Below are positions 25,969-34,933 of a stretch of DNA of 64,000 bases, one piece after another; the stretch's first letter is position 1, and every line of letters starts with the position of its first letter. The stretch spans positions 1 to 64,000 of the forward strand of contig CAKOVU010000001.1 in assembly GCA_934122115.1 (NCBI GenBank), in the 5' to 3' direction. The stretch is from UMGS1901 sp934122115 (GTDB taxonomy: Bacteria > Bacillota > Clostridia > TANB77 > CAG-508). The translations under genes were made by a program, and so were the position numbers. The notes below the pieces were generated by a model. The model was given only the letters and a program-made list of their open reading frames with translations. It ran no database searches and was not told where the DNA came from.

Positions 25969-27024
25969 ATGCACGAATGCTTACTTTGTAAAAGAGATAT
26001 GAAAAAATCAAAAGATGTTTTTGGAAATGGCTGTATAAGAAATATATATTCATTTTTAGATTTGAAGATGCCCAAAAAAGTGAAACTTAGAGAAGAAACA
26101 TTATATAAAAACATTATGCAGATAACTAATACTAAATTTATTAATGCAAATCAAAAAGTATGGCTTGCAGATAGATATTTGACTTATCAATATTTAAGTA
26201 AAATACCATATGGAAATTATAATAAAATAAAGAATCAAATAGACTCTGATATACAAAATATAGAACAAGTAAAAAAAGATGAAATACCTAAAAGTGCTAA
26301 AAACATGAGCTTAAAACAGGCATACGATTTATATAAGAAAGTAATAAAGTTTCAAGATGGCATTAATAAAATAAGAGAAGGAAATTTTACTGATGAAGAT
26401 AGTATAAAAACATTAATTACAAGCTTTAGTTTTATTTTTAATATGTATAAAAATAAAAAGCAATACGAAAAGGATACATTTAAAGCCATGCAATATACGT
26501 TTTGGCAAACAGTAATTGAAGCAGGTGGAAAATATGCAGGATTTTCTATTTCAGCGGATTTTTTACAACATTCATTAGAGAGTAAACCGAAAGATTTAGT
26601 AATAACAGAGGGAGAGGTAATTCAAGAAATATCAAATAATACGTCTTTCAAAGAAAATGTTAAGAATATAGTAAATAAATATGGAAAAGATTGCAGTGCA
26701 TTTGTATTTGATAGCTTAAAAGATAAATCATTTCCTATGAATTTTAATGATAAAGATTTATATTTTTCAATACATAGTGCGGATTTATATATAAGTGGTA
26801 AAAAGTCTAATGATAAGTGGAATCTAAAAATAAAACTGCACGATAAATATGATTATTCTAAACCTAAAATGCCAAAACAGTATTATAATGATACATCCAG
26901 TGTTGCTAAAAGTGTGCTGTCTAGTACGTTATATAATTTAGCAAGTTTGTCAGTATATTGCGGAGTTTTGAAAGAGTATAATATAGATATTATAATGTCT
27001 ATAGAAGAATTTGAAGGGGACTAG
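25969..27024 (+). CDS. Element cargo protein, unknown, with N-terminal CXXC motif
   Basis: A 351-residue protein I do not recognise. It starts HECLLCKRDMKKS...NGC, a possible small zinc-binding head, continues with a helical middle, and ends with a beta-rich segment (DLYFSIHSADLYISG...WNLKIKLHDKYDY). It has no signal peptide. The next gene starts 1 bp after its stop and encodes a membrane-anchored protein, so the two form a tight pair; an effector/immunity relationship is possible but not shown by sequence. Confidence 0.65.
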   Translation: MHECLLCKRDMKKSKDVFGNGCIRNIYSFLDLKMPKKVKLREETLYKNIMQITNTKFINANQKVWLADRYLTYQYLSKIPYGNYNKIKNQIDSDIQNIEQVKKDEIPKSAKNMSLKQAYDLYKKVIKFQDGINKIREGNFTDEDSIKTLITSFSFIFNMYKNKKQYEKDTFKAMQYTFWQTVIEAGGKYAGFSISADFLQHSLESKPKDLVITEGEVIQEISNNTSFKENVKNIVNKYGKDCSAFVFDSLKDKSFPMNFNDKDLYFSIHSADLYISGKKSNDKWNLKIKLHDKYDYSKPKMPKQYYNDTSSVAKSVLSSTLYNLASLSVYCGVLKEYNIDIIMSIEEFEGD

Positions 27025-27025
27025 T

Positions 27026-27517
27026 ATGAAAAAGAAAATACTAATAACTTTAATTATAGTGTTTACTATTATTACAATGCTAGTAATATGCTGGGATTTA
27101 TTTGTTGAGATGCACACAATATATATAGGAATAGAAATAAAAGTGCCAGTATTTTGCAAAAGAGAAGTAACTACACTATCATATAATGATTTTTGGGATT
27201 ATGAAAAACTAGAAAAAATGTATCTTACAAAGGGGCAGGCTAAAAGAGTTTTTAAAAATATAGAAAATAACAATAATTGGATAAAAGGAGAAGTAGACGA
27301 AAAAGTTGAAGAGAGACTAAAATTTTTTACAAGGGAAGATATCTATAATAAGATTCCTTATGTAGAAAATAAATATTGGATATTTACAAATAGAAGCAAT
27401 GGAGCAAGGGAAAAACATAGTATAGAAGAAGTAATAAATACTAAATACTATGCAGTTTCATTTGGAGTATTTGATATAGATAATAATATTTTATATTATT
27501 ATGAGTATGAGAGATAA
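27026..27517 (+). CDS. Membrane-anchored element cargo protein, unknown
   Basis: A 163-residue protein with a lysine start followed by one membrane helix (about residues 4-24) and an extracytoplasmic polar domain rich in Tyr, Asn and Glu. The ATG at 27026 is used because it follows the previous stop by 1 bp with GAAGGGG upstream; translation is coupled to the 351-residue protein. No family recognised. Confidence 0.6.
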   Translation: MKKKILITLIIVFTIITMLVICWDLFVEMHTIYIGIEIKVPVFCKREVTTLSYNDFWDYEKLEKMYLTKGQAKRVFKNIENNNNWIKGEVDEKVEERLKFFTREDIYNKIPYVENKYWIFTNRSNGAREKHSIEEVINTKYYAVSFGVFDIDNNILYYYEYER

Positions 27518-27564
27518 AATTAATTGTATTGTGATTTAAGTGATAGAGGACATAATTACTTTGG

Positions 27565-27600
27565 AAAATAACTAGAGGCAAAATCTTTAGTTATTTTTTT
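27565..27600 (+). terminator. Terminator after the element's cargo operon
   Basis: Stem AAAATAACTA/TAGTTATTTT (27565-27574 with 27588-27597) followed by a T-run separates the cargo genes from the recombinase unit. Confidence 0.75.
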
Positions 27601-27645
27601 GTTAAAGACCTCATAATATTAAATAAAAATATTGGAGGCGAGCAT

Positions 27646-27750
27646 ATGAGAATACAAAGTGAGAAAATAGAAATTGAGTATGGAAATGAAAATTTAAAAC
27701 TGATATTAGAGGAGATATTGAAAGAGGAATTTAGAAAAATTTTTAAATAA
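27646..27750 (+). CDS. Small protein preceding the recombinase
   Basis: A 34-residue charged ORF (MRIQSEKIEIEYGNENLK...) with a good GGAGGCGA 6-8 bp upstream, ending 24 bp before the recombinase start. A tiny ORF in this position could be a recombination directionality factor or leader peptide, but nothing in the sequence proves that. Confidence 0.45.
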   Translation: MRIQSEKIEIEYGNENLKLILEEILKEEFRKIFK

Positions 27751-27774
27751 GATAAATAGGAAGGCGTTAAAACT

Positions 27775-29372
27775 ATGAAACAATACAGAGTAGCCAAATA
27801 TATGAGATTATCAAGAGAAGATGGAGATGATAGAGAAAGTGAGAGTATTGAAAATCAAAGAGATATTATTGATAATTATATAAGTGAACATGGAGAATTA
27901 AAAGAAATAAAAGAATATGCAGATGATGGATTCACGGGTACAAACTTTAATAGACCAGGATTTCAAGAAATGCTAAAAGATATTGAAGAAGGAAAAATAG
28001 ATTGCATAATAACCAAGGATTTATCAAGATTTGGAAGAGATCATATAGATACAGGATATTATTTAGAAAGATATTTCCCTGTAAAGTCTATAAGATATAT
28101 TGCGATTCGGGGATAACGTAGATACGTTGAAAAGTGATGGACTTCAATTTTTAACGTTTAAACTAAGTTTTAACGATTATTATGCACAAGATATATCGAA
28201 TAAAATAAAAAGCGTTAAATTTAGAAAGATAGAAAAAGGGGAGTTCCAAGGTGGAATAGCACCTTATGGATATAAAAAAGATAAAAACATAAAAAATCAT
28301 TTAGTAATAGATGAATATGCAGCGGATATTGTAAGAAGTATATTTGATATGTATACAAATAAAGGCATGTCCCCTGCAAGAATAGCAGAAGAATTAAATA
28401 AAAGAGGAATATTAGCGCCAGCAATATATTTAAAAATACCAACCTTTATAAGGCGAGAAAGCAGCAATGAGAATGGAAAATATTTATGGCTTAGAACACA
28501 GATAAGTAAGATATTAAAGAATGAAGTTTATATAGGAAGCGTTGTTGGAAGAAAATTCCAAAAAGTAAGTCACAAAATTGCAAAGGTAAGAACAACAAAT
28601 CCAGAAGAATATATAATAGTAAAAAATATGCATGAACCAATTATTGATATGAATACATGGAGCAGGACACAAGAAAGATTGAAAGATAAGCATATAGTTA
28701 GAACTAGAAAATTTGATCATCCACTCAAAGGAATTATATTTTGCAAAGAATGCGGACGGTATAGCTACATTAAGAACAAGAGTAGAAGAGAGAAAGTCTG
28801 GTAAAGAATGGAAAATAAATTATTTTATATGTTCTAACAAAAATAGCAATAGGGCAAATTGTAAAAATAAACAAATAAGGGCGGATTATATAGAAGATGA
28901 AATAAAAAAGCAATTAGAAAAAGAAATAAAAAAAATTACGTATTCAAAAGAGGAATTAAGAAATATATTTAAAAATTCTCAAATAGATGCAAAAAAAGAC
29001 ATAGAAGAACTAGAAGAAAATTTAAAAAGAAATAAAAGGCAACTAGAGACTACCAATAATATGCTAGAAGAAATATACCAAGACAAGGTTAACAAAATTA
29101 TTAAGTTAGTAGATTTTGAAAAATTTTATAATAAAAAAAATAGTGAGAAGATAAATATAGTGAATAAGATAGATGATTTAAGGTGCGAAATAGAAAAACG
29201 AAAAGAAAAACTGGAGAAGATAGACATTGATAAAATTCTAATGGCAGCAAACACTATATTAGATATGCAAGATATGACAAAAAGAATATATGAACAGTTG
29301 ATAGATAGAATAGAGTTTGATAGTGAAAAGAATATATATATTAAATTTAGATTTGAAAAATTTATAAAATAG
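27775..29372 (+). CDS. Large serine recombinase, readable only through two +1 frameshifts
   Basis: Resolvase domain with the catalytic-Ser motif YMRLSREDGDD (residues ~9-20) and DLSRFGRDHIDTGYY, then a recombinase domain (GGIAPYGYKKD...), a zinc ribbon (FCKECG...FICSN) and a C-terminal coiled coil (~400-500). The frame is broken at CGG 28108-28110 and again at CGG 28757-28759; skipping the C each time gives a continuous ~531-residue protein, the normal size for the family. In zero frame the product would stop after 113 residues, inside the catalytic domain. It presumably integrates and excises the surrounding element. Confidence 0.85.
28108..28110 (+). other. In-frame CGG: +1 frameshift site 2 (recombinase)
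   Basis: Zero frame reads GCG ATT CGG GGA TAA. Skipping the C gives ATT GGG GAT AAC GTA GAT, i.e. the conserved I-(x)-DNVDT block of large serine recombinases. Confidence 0.7.
28757..28759 (+). other. In-frame CGG: +1 frameshift site 3 (recombinase)
   Basis: Frame reads TGC GGA CGG TAT AGC and ends ~45 bp later at 28802-28804. Skipping the C gives TGC GGA GGT ATA GCT and continues through the zinc ribbon to the stop at 29370-29372. Confidence 0.7.
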
Positions 29373-29432
29373 GAGCTAATATAAATATTGGCTTAAAAAT
29401 TAGCTGATACTGGACTTAGTGAATGAGTAATA

Positions 29433-29822
29433 CATACGGTTAACCACAAAAGTATGCCATCATGTAGTCTAGAAACAATAAAAAAAGAGGTAATGGATTT
29501 ACATACTGCAATATATGAGAAATTTGGTTATGAGATGAAATATATTAGACCACCTAAAGGAGAATATAGCGAAAGAACGATAGCATATACTAATTCATTA
29601 AATTATAAAACTGTAATGTGGTCATTTGCTTATGATGATTGGGATGAAAAAAAGCAGGGAAGGGAAGAATATGGAAAGAAAAAAATCATGGATAATCTTC
29701 ATAATGGAGAAATAATGTTACTACATGCTACATCAAAAGATAATGCGAATATATTAGAAGAAACTATTAGAGATATAAAAGGGCAAGGGTACGAATTTAA
29801 GTCTTTAGATGAATTCAAATAA
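29433..29822 (+). CDS. 3' half of the PdaA-like polysaccharide deacetylase
   Basis: From CAT at 29433 the frame reads HTVNHKSMPSCSLETI, then YEMKYIRPPKGEYSERT (the RPP motif of NodB domains), VMWSFAYDDWD and MLLHATSKDNANI, typical of PdaA-type muramic-acid deacetylases that form spore-cortex delta-lactam. No ribosome binding site or start is present at the junction; the piece only makes sense joined to 24199-24628. yqfC, a sporulation gene, follows after 18 bp. Confidence 0.85.
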   Translation, partial: HTVNHKSMPSCSLETIKKEVMDLHTAIYEKFGYEMKYIRPPKGEYSERTIAYTNSLNYKTVMWSFAYDDWDEKKQGREEYGKKKIMDNLHNGEIMLLHATSKDNANILEETIRDIKGQGYEFKSLDEFK

Positions 29823-29840
29823 TAAGGTGGAGGATAAAAT

Positions 29841-30134
29841 ATGGCTAAAAAGAAAAAAGGCAGGAAGCAAGCAAGAATTTTAGACAGAATATTGGAAATG
29901 CCGCAAGAAGTTTCAACTAAAGATACCAAACTTACAGTAATTGGATTTAAGAAAATGCTTATAGAAAATTATAAAGTAATATTAGAATATCAGGATTTTT
30001 ATATAAGAATAAATACATATATAGGAATAATAAATATAAATGGATTTAATTTAAAATTAAGTGAAATGACTTCTGATGACATAATGATAAGTGGGGATAT
30101 AGATAGTATAGACTTTGAAAAAACAGAGGAATAG
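29841..30134 (+). CDS. yqfC: Sporulation protein YqfC (YabP/YqfC family)
   Basis: A 97-residue protein with the YabP/YqfC pattern: basic N-terminus, PQEVSTKDTKLTVIG and the ENYKVILEYQDFYIRI...GFNLKLSEMTSDDIMISG core. AGGTGGAGG upstream. Followed 8 bp later by yqfD, the usual partner. Marks the host as a spore former. Confidence 0.9.
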   Translation: MAKKKKGRKQARILDRILEMPQEVSTKDTKLTVIGFKKMLIENYKVILEYQDFYIRINTYIGIININGFNLKLSEMTSDDIMISGDIDSIDFEKTEE

Positions 30135-30142
30135 GAGGAAAA

Positions 30143-31327
30143 ATGCATATAATAATTTTAATAAAATACATCTTTGGATATGTACGTATAAGAATTGAAG
30201 GCTTTTTCGTAGAAAGAACAATGAGCCAAGCAATTAATAGAAAAATTTTCTTCTGGAATGTAAAAAAAGAAAAAGAAGCTATAGCGTACGCAAATATTGG
30301 TATAAAAGATTACAGGGATTTTATAAAAATTGCAAAAACTAATAAATGTAAAGTAAAAATTATACAAAAAAGAGGATTGCCTTTTCTATATAATAAATAT
30401 AGAAAAAGAAAAGTATTGCTAGCATTGGTTTTTGTGGTATGCATAGTTTTATTTGTAATGTCTAATTTTATATGGAATGTTCAAGTAGAGGGAATAGATA
30501 AGATAAATAAAGAAGAAATTATGCAGGAGCTAGAAAAACAGGGGATAAAGGTGGGAAAGTATAAAAGAGATTTGGACTTTGCAAAGATTATAGATAAAAT
30601 CAGGCTGGATAGAGCAGATATATCATGGATTGGGATTGAAGTTGATGGTACAAATGCGATAGTTAAAATTGTAGAAGCGGAGGAAAAGCCCAGTCTTATA
30701 GATGATAAAGATTATTGCAATATTGTATCAGATAAGGAAGCGGAAATTGTTAAAATAAGTGCTCAAAATGGCATACCCGTAGTGAAACCAGGGGATATTG
30801 TAACAAAAGGAGATATGCTGATAGCAGGATGGTTAGAGGGAAAATATACAGGTACTAGATATGTTCATGCTACAGGAGAAATACAGGCAAAAGTTTGGTA
30901 CACTAAAAAAGAAAGAATTCAATTTAACCAGGTATTAAAAGAAAAAACGGGAAATATGGAAAATAAATACGAAATTAAAATTAATAATTTTACAATAAAT
31001 TTGTATAAAACTCTTTCAAAATTTGAAAATTATGATACAATAGATACGAGCAATAAATTGAAAATATTTTCTAATTTTTATTTACCAATAGAGCTTATAA
31101 AAAGAACAAATTATGAGCTGACTAAAAAGAAAATTACTTACGGAATAGAGGAAGCAAAGAACCTTGGAGTAGAGCAAATCTTAAAAGAATTACAAGGGCA
31201 ATTGGAAAATACCGATAATATATTACAAAAATACGTAAATACCTACGCAGGTGAGGATTACATAGATGTAGAGGTAACGTTAGAAGTATTAGAAAATATT
31301 GGGACCAAAGAGAAAATAGTGTTTTGA
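30143..31327 (+). CDS. yqfD: Sporulation protein YqfD
   Basis: A 394-residue YqfD-type stage IV sporulation protein: N-terminal ~85 residues (GYVRIRIEGFFVERTM), one membrane helix (~92-112, LLALVFVVCIVLFVMSNFIW), and a large extracytoplasmic region beginning VQVEGIDKINKEEIMQELEKQG. Translationally coupled to yqfC. In many Bacillota phoH follows; here an unknown gene does. Confidence 0.92.
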   Translation: MHIIILIKYIFGYVRIRIEGFFVERTMSQAINRKIFFWNVKKEKEAIAYANIGIKDYRDFIKIAKTNKCKVKIIQKRGLPFLYNKYRKRKVLLALVFVVCIVLFVMSNFIWNVQVEGIDKINKEEIMQELEKQGIKVGKYKRDLDFAKIIDKIRLDRADISWIGIEVDGTNAIVKIVEAEEKPSLIDDKDYCNIVSDKEAEIVKISAQNGIPVVKPGDIVTKGDMLIAGWLEGKYTGTRYVHATGEIQAKVWYTKKERIQFNQVLKEKTGNMENKYEIKINNFTINLYKTLSKFENYDTIDTSNKLKIFSNFYLPIELIKRTNYELTKKKITYGIEEAKNLGVEQILKELQGQLENTDNILQKYVNTYAGEDYIDVEVTLEVLENIGTKEKIVF

Positions 31328-31341
31328 AAGGGAGAAAAAGT

Positions 31342-32568
31342 ATGGAAGAAAAAAGTCTTAGAGTATATTCAGAAAAAAAGTTTTTTGCAAAATTAACAAA
31401 TACTATTACAAAACTATTAGTTCCAACTAAAATAGGAATTAATGGAATGTTAATTTCTATAAAAAGAAATAGCTTATTAAAAGCTTATGAAAATTATTTA
31501 GAAGCAGAAAATGAAGAAGATCCTAAGAAAAAGGAAGAAATAGAGAAAAAATATGAAGATAGCTTCTCATTATATTTGGAAGCAATAGATAAACATATGA
31601 TGGATAATGTTTATAAAAAAGTAAAAAATGATACTGCAACAGATTTCGAAAAAATGGCATTATCAAAATATTATATGGTTACACATTTAAAAGATACAGA
31701 ATATTTGGAATATAAATATAAAAAGCAAATCTTTTTGATACAATTAGATTATGATACAGTAAAAGAATTAAAGAAAGATAAGTTAATTAGTAAATATCAA
31801 GTATTCTACTGTGACAGAATGGAAACTTTATATAAAAGATTACTAAAAAATTATTCAATAAAGTTATCTGAAAACATGAGTGAAATGGAAAAGAATACAG
31901 TATTTGATAAAATATTTACTACAATAGAAGAATATATAACAGAAATACTACCATTGAAAATGAAAGCAGAGCCAGAAAATAAATTATATAAAGACATAAT
32001 GGAAGATTATAATAATTTCCAAAGCTTTACAGTTGGCAAGCTTGATTTAAATGATAATATTGAAAAGAATATGATTTTATTAGGAATCAGCAGAAAATTA
32101 TTTACACATAGCTTACCTCTTGTAGTAGCAGAGCAATGTTATGAAAAATTATTGATGGATACACGTACATTAATAATGGATACAAAGGTTGCAAGGAAAC
32201 AAGAGAAGGCATATTGCTTATTGATGAATTTGATAGAAGACTATAATTTAAGACTTTTATCAACAAAAATTTATTGGGACAAACCATCATCTAGAGAGGA
32301 ATATAAGATATTCTGGAATAAATATAAAGAAATAAACAAGTTAAGAGAGCAAAATTATATAGAATACTCAAAACAGAGAGAAATATTATTCTTGAAGAAT
32401 GAATTGAAAGAAGTATATAAAAATGAAAATAGATATTGGAGAATAATAGGATTCTATAAAAATAAACTTGTAAAATTAGGTGTAATGAGAAGAATACATT
32501 GCAATATTATATCAGAAGGCTCTTACACGAAAAAGAAAAGCTTAAAAAAAGTAACAATGGCAGGATAA
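31342..32568 (+). CDS. Hypothetical protein in the yqfD-ybeY interval
   Basis: A 408-residue, largely helical, charged protein with no membrane segment, signal or catalytic motif that I recognise. Start at 31342 (AAGGGAG 7 bp upstream) is preferred over an in-frame start 18 bp earlier that overlaps yqfD. It occupies the place taken by phoH/yqfF in related operons but resembles neither. Confidence 0.7.
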   Translation: MEEKSLRVYSEKKFFAKLTNTITKLLVPTKIGINGMLISIKRNSLLKAYENYLEAENEEDPKKKEEIEKKYEDSFSLYLEAIDKHMMDNVYKKVKNDTATDFEKMALSKYYMVTHLKDTEYLEYKYKKQIFLIQLDYDTVKELKKDKLISKYQVFYCDRMETLYKRLLKNYSIKLSENMSEMEKNTVFDKIFTTIEEYITEILPLKMKAEPENKLYKDIMEDYNNFQSFTVGKLDLNDNIEKNMILLGISRKLFTHSLPLVVAEQCYEKLLMDTRTLIMDTKVARKQEKAYCLLMNLIEDYNLRLLSTKIYWDKPSSREEYKIFWNKYKEINKLREQNYIEYSKQREILFLKNELKEVYKNENRYWRIIGFYKNKLVKLGVMRRIHCNIISEGSYTKKKSLKKVTMAG

Positions 32569-32589
32569 TATAAGAAAGGAAGCTTATTT

Positions 32590-33081
32590 TTGGAAAAGTA
32601 TACAGAAATAGAATTTTTAGAAATAGAAGAAAATGAAGAATACAAGGAATTAATATCAAATGTAGTAAGAGAATGCTTTAAAACAGAGCATCTAGAAAAT
32701 GCGAATATGTATTTAAATGTTATTCTTACTAATCCTGAGAATATAAGAAAAGCCAACAAAGAATATAGAAACATAGACAAAGAAACAGATGTGCTTTCTT
32801 TTCCAATGTTTGAAAAGGATGAAATAGAAGCTATTATTTCAAAAAGCAAAGAAGAAAAGATCCAAATAAATGAAGTATTAGGAGATATTATTGTTTCTAT
32901 TCCAAAAGTAAAAGAGCAAGCAATTGAATATGGTCATAGTACAACAAGAGAATTAGCATATATGATAGTGCATGGATTTTACCATGTAATGGGATATGAT
33001 CATATGAATGAAGAAGAAAAACAAGTGATGAGAGAAAAGGAAGAGAATGTGCTTAATAAATTAGACATAAAAAGGACGTAG
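32590..33081 (+). CDS. ybeY: Endoribonuclease YbeY (rRNA maturation factor)
   Basis: A 163-residue metal-dependent RNase for 16S rRNA 3'-end maturation and quality control. The zinc motif HGFYHVMGYDH is readable near residue 130, and TDVLSFPMF is the other family block. Start is a TTG at 32590 behind AAAGGAAG. Next to dgkA, as in Bacillus. Confidence 0.95.
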   Translation: MEKYTEIEFLEIEENEEYKELISNVVRECFKTEHLENANMYLNVILTNPENIRKANKEYRNIDKETDVLSFPMFEKDEIEAIISKSKEEKIQINEVLGDIIVSIPKVKEQAIEYGHSTTRELAYMIVHGFYHVMGYDHMNEEEKQVMREKEENVLNKLDIKRT

Positions 33082-33085
33082 ACAG

Positions 33086-33838
33086 ATGAATAAAAAAGAT
33101 GAACACAAAATGTATAATGATAATTTTATAGAAGCATGTAATAATGCAATAAATGGAATAATATATTCTGCAACAACACAAACAAATATAAGAAAACAAT
33201 TGGTAATAGCCGTTGTGGTAATGGTATTAAGTTTGTTTTATGGTTTAGATACTCCAGAATTTTTGTGCTTAACTTTTGCAGTATTTTTTGTAATATTTGC
33301 AGAAATGATAAACACAGCAATAGAAACAGTTGTTGATTTATTTGTGGATGTATATCATCCAAAGGCTAAGATTGCAAAAGATGTAGCAGCAGGGGCAGTA
33401 GTTTTATCTGCAATAAATGCACTTATAGTATCTTACTTTATATTCTTTAAGGAAGCAAATTTAAAATTTGTTAGCGATACTATATTTAGTAATATGGTAA
33501 AATCGCCATATCACTTAGCTTTTGTAGCATTTATATTAGTGGTGATTGCAGTAATAGCAATTAAAGCAGCTTGTTCAAAAACAAAGCGAAAAGGTCAACT
33601 TGTAACAGAAGGATTTGTTCCTAGTGGGCAATCGGCAATAGCTTTTGCAGCACTTACAGCAATATGGATAAATAGCCAAGATGTAATTACTTTTACATTA
33701 GCTTTGGTACTATCTTTATTAGTTGCAGGAAATAGAATTCAAAATGATTCACGTACAAGAGCTGAAGTCGTATTTGGATCATTTATGGGAGTTTTAATAG
33801 TTTTACTAGTATATGGACTTACAATATTTAAATTTTAA
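33086..33838 (+). CDS. dgkA: Diacylglycerol kinase fused to a degenerate PAP2-like domain
   Basis: A 250-residue membrane protein. Residues ~10-120 are the DgkA/undecaprenol-kinase domain with EMINTAIETVVDLF. The C-terminal half looks like the PAP2 phosphatase fusion common in Clostridia, but the signature residues are changed: PSGQ where PSGH is expected, and NRIQNDSRT where the SR...H motif is expected. Both catalytic histidines appear lost, so the phosphatase is probably inactive. It sits between ybeY and a DUF3048 gene. Confidence 0.85.
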   Translation: MNKKDEHKMYNDNFIEACNNAINGIIYSATTQTNIRKQLVIAVVVMVLSLFYGLDTPEFLCLTFAVFFVIFAEMINTAIETVVDLFVDVYHPKAKIAKDVAAGAVVLSAINALIVSYFIFFKEANLKFVSDTIFSNMVKSPYHLAFVAFILVVIAVIAIKAACSKTKRKGQLVTEGFVPSGQSAIAFAALTAIWINSQDVITFTLALVLSLLVAGNRIQNDSRTRAEVVFGSFMGVLIVLLVYGLTIFKF

Positions 33839-33849
33839 AAGGGGAAAAT

Positions 33850-34884
33850 ATGAAGAAAAAAATAAGTATAATATTAATTGTAATATTATTAATCATAATA
33901 CTTACATGTGTAGGAATATTAGCATACAGAAGTTATATAGATAAAAAGCCGATAGAGGTAGCAGAGCCTAATAATGAAGTTAATGAACCAGTAGAGGAAG
34001 AGAAGAAAGTACAAATTTATAGTGGCAGTGATAGGCCGATAGCAGTTATGATAGATAACCATAAAAGTGCTTTACCTCAGGGCGGTTTGAATGATGCTTA
34101 TATGGTCTACGAAATAATTGTAGAAGGTGGAGAGAGCAGATTAATGGCTTTATTTAAAAATGTGGATGTGCAGAAAATAGGACCAGTAAGAAGTTCAAGA
34201 CATTATTTCTTAGATTATGCTTTAGAAAATGATGCAATATATGTACATTATGGATGGAGCCCGCAAGCAGAATCTGATATATCTTCACTAGGAGTAAATA
34301 ATATAAATGGAATAACAGAGGCAAGCTCAGCTTTTCCAAGACAAAAGGATAAAAGTGCACCACACAATGTAGCAACTACAATTGAATCAATAAAATCAAT
34401 TGCTGAAAGAAAAAAATATAGAACAACTTCAGCGGCTACAAGTGTATTACATTATGTTACTGATGAAGTTGAATTGGCAGATGGTCAGGCAGCAAATAAA
34501 GTAACAATTCCATATTCAGAATCAAATGAAGTTGAATATATTTATAATGCAGAAACGGCTAGATACCAAAGATATTCAAGAGGAGTTGAAGAAAAAGACT
34601 GGGCAACAAAAGAGCTTACAACAACGAAAAATATAATTATAACATTTGCGAGAAACACAACATTGAATGATGGAGAAAATAAGGGAAGACAGACTTTATA
34701 CAATGTAGGAACATTAAAAGGATATTATATAACGAATGGCAAAGCTATAGAAATAACATGTGAAAAATCATCTAGAAGTGTAAAAACTGTGTATAAAGAC
34801 TTGAACGGAAAAGAAATTGATGTAAATGATGGAAACACTTTTGTTCAAATCTGCCCAATAAACGCAAATGTAACAATGGAATAA
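33850..34884 (+). CDS. DUF3048 (YerB-like) extracytoplasmic protein
   Basis: A 344-residue protein: N-terminal membrane anchor (about residues 5-26), a short acidic linker, then the DUF3048 domain (RPIAVMIDNHKSALPQGGL, VYEIIVEGGESRLMALF, GPVRSSRHYFLDYA, HYGWSP). No lipobox Cys, so it is anchored by the helix. Function unknown in the family. Last gene of the yqfC operon. Confidence 0.9.
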   Translation: MKKKISIILIVILLIIILTCVGILAYRSYIDKKPIEVAEPNNEVNEPVEEEKKVQIYSGSDRPIAVMIDNHKSALPQGGLNDAYMVYEIIVEGGESRLMALFKNVDVQKIGPVRSSRHYFLDYALENDAIYVHYGWSPQAESDISSLGVNNINGITEASSAFPRQKDKSAPHNVATTIESIKSIAERKKYRTTSAATSVLHYVTDEVELADGQAANKVTIPYSESNEVEYIYNAETARYQRYSRGVEEKDWATKELTTTKNIIITFARNTTLNDGENKGRQTLYNVGTLKGYYITNGKAIEITCEKSSRSVKTVYKDLNGKEIDVNDGNTFVQICPINANVTME

Positions 34885-34894
34885 TACATAAAGT

Positions 34895-34930
34895 AAAACT
34901 ACCTAACTATAAAAGCAAAGGTAGTTTTTG
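34895..34930. terminator. Terminator between the DUF3048 gene and recO
   Basis: 10-bp stem AAAACTACCT/AGGTAGTTTT (34895-34904 with 34919-34928) plus T-run, between convergent genes. Confidence 0.85.
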
Positions 34931-34933
34931 TTA

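Larger units (their letters stand above)
24626..29436 (+). mobile_element. 4.8-kb serine-recombinase element inserted in the pdaA-like gene
   Basis: The deacetylase is split at its second metal-binding motif. CATA occurs at both junctions (24626-24629 and 29433-29436, 4,807 bp apart). Joining left and right sequence at CATA gives GNHTVNHKSMPS in frame, exactly the family's motif. The element carries a terminator-like hairpin at its left end, an ATPase (DUF4143), two unknown proteins, a small protein and a large serine recombinase near the right end. It lacks conjugation genes. Precise, frame-restoring junctions and a minimal target duplication fit recombinase-mediated insertion. Confidence 0.85.
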
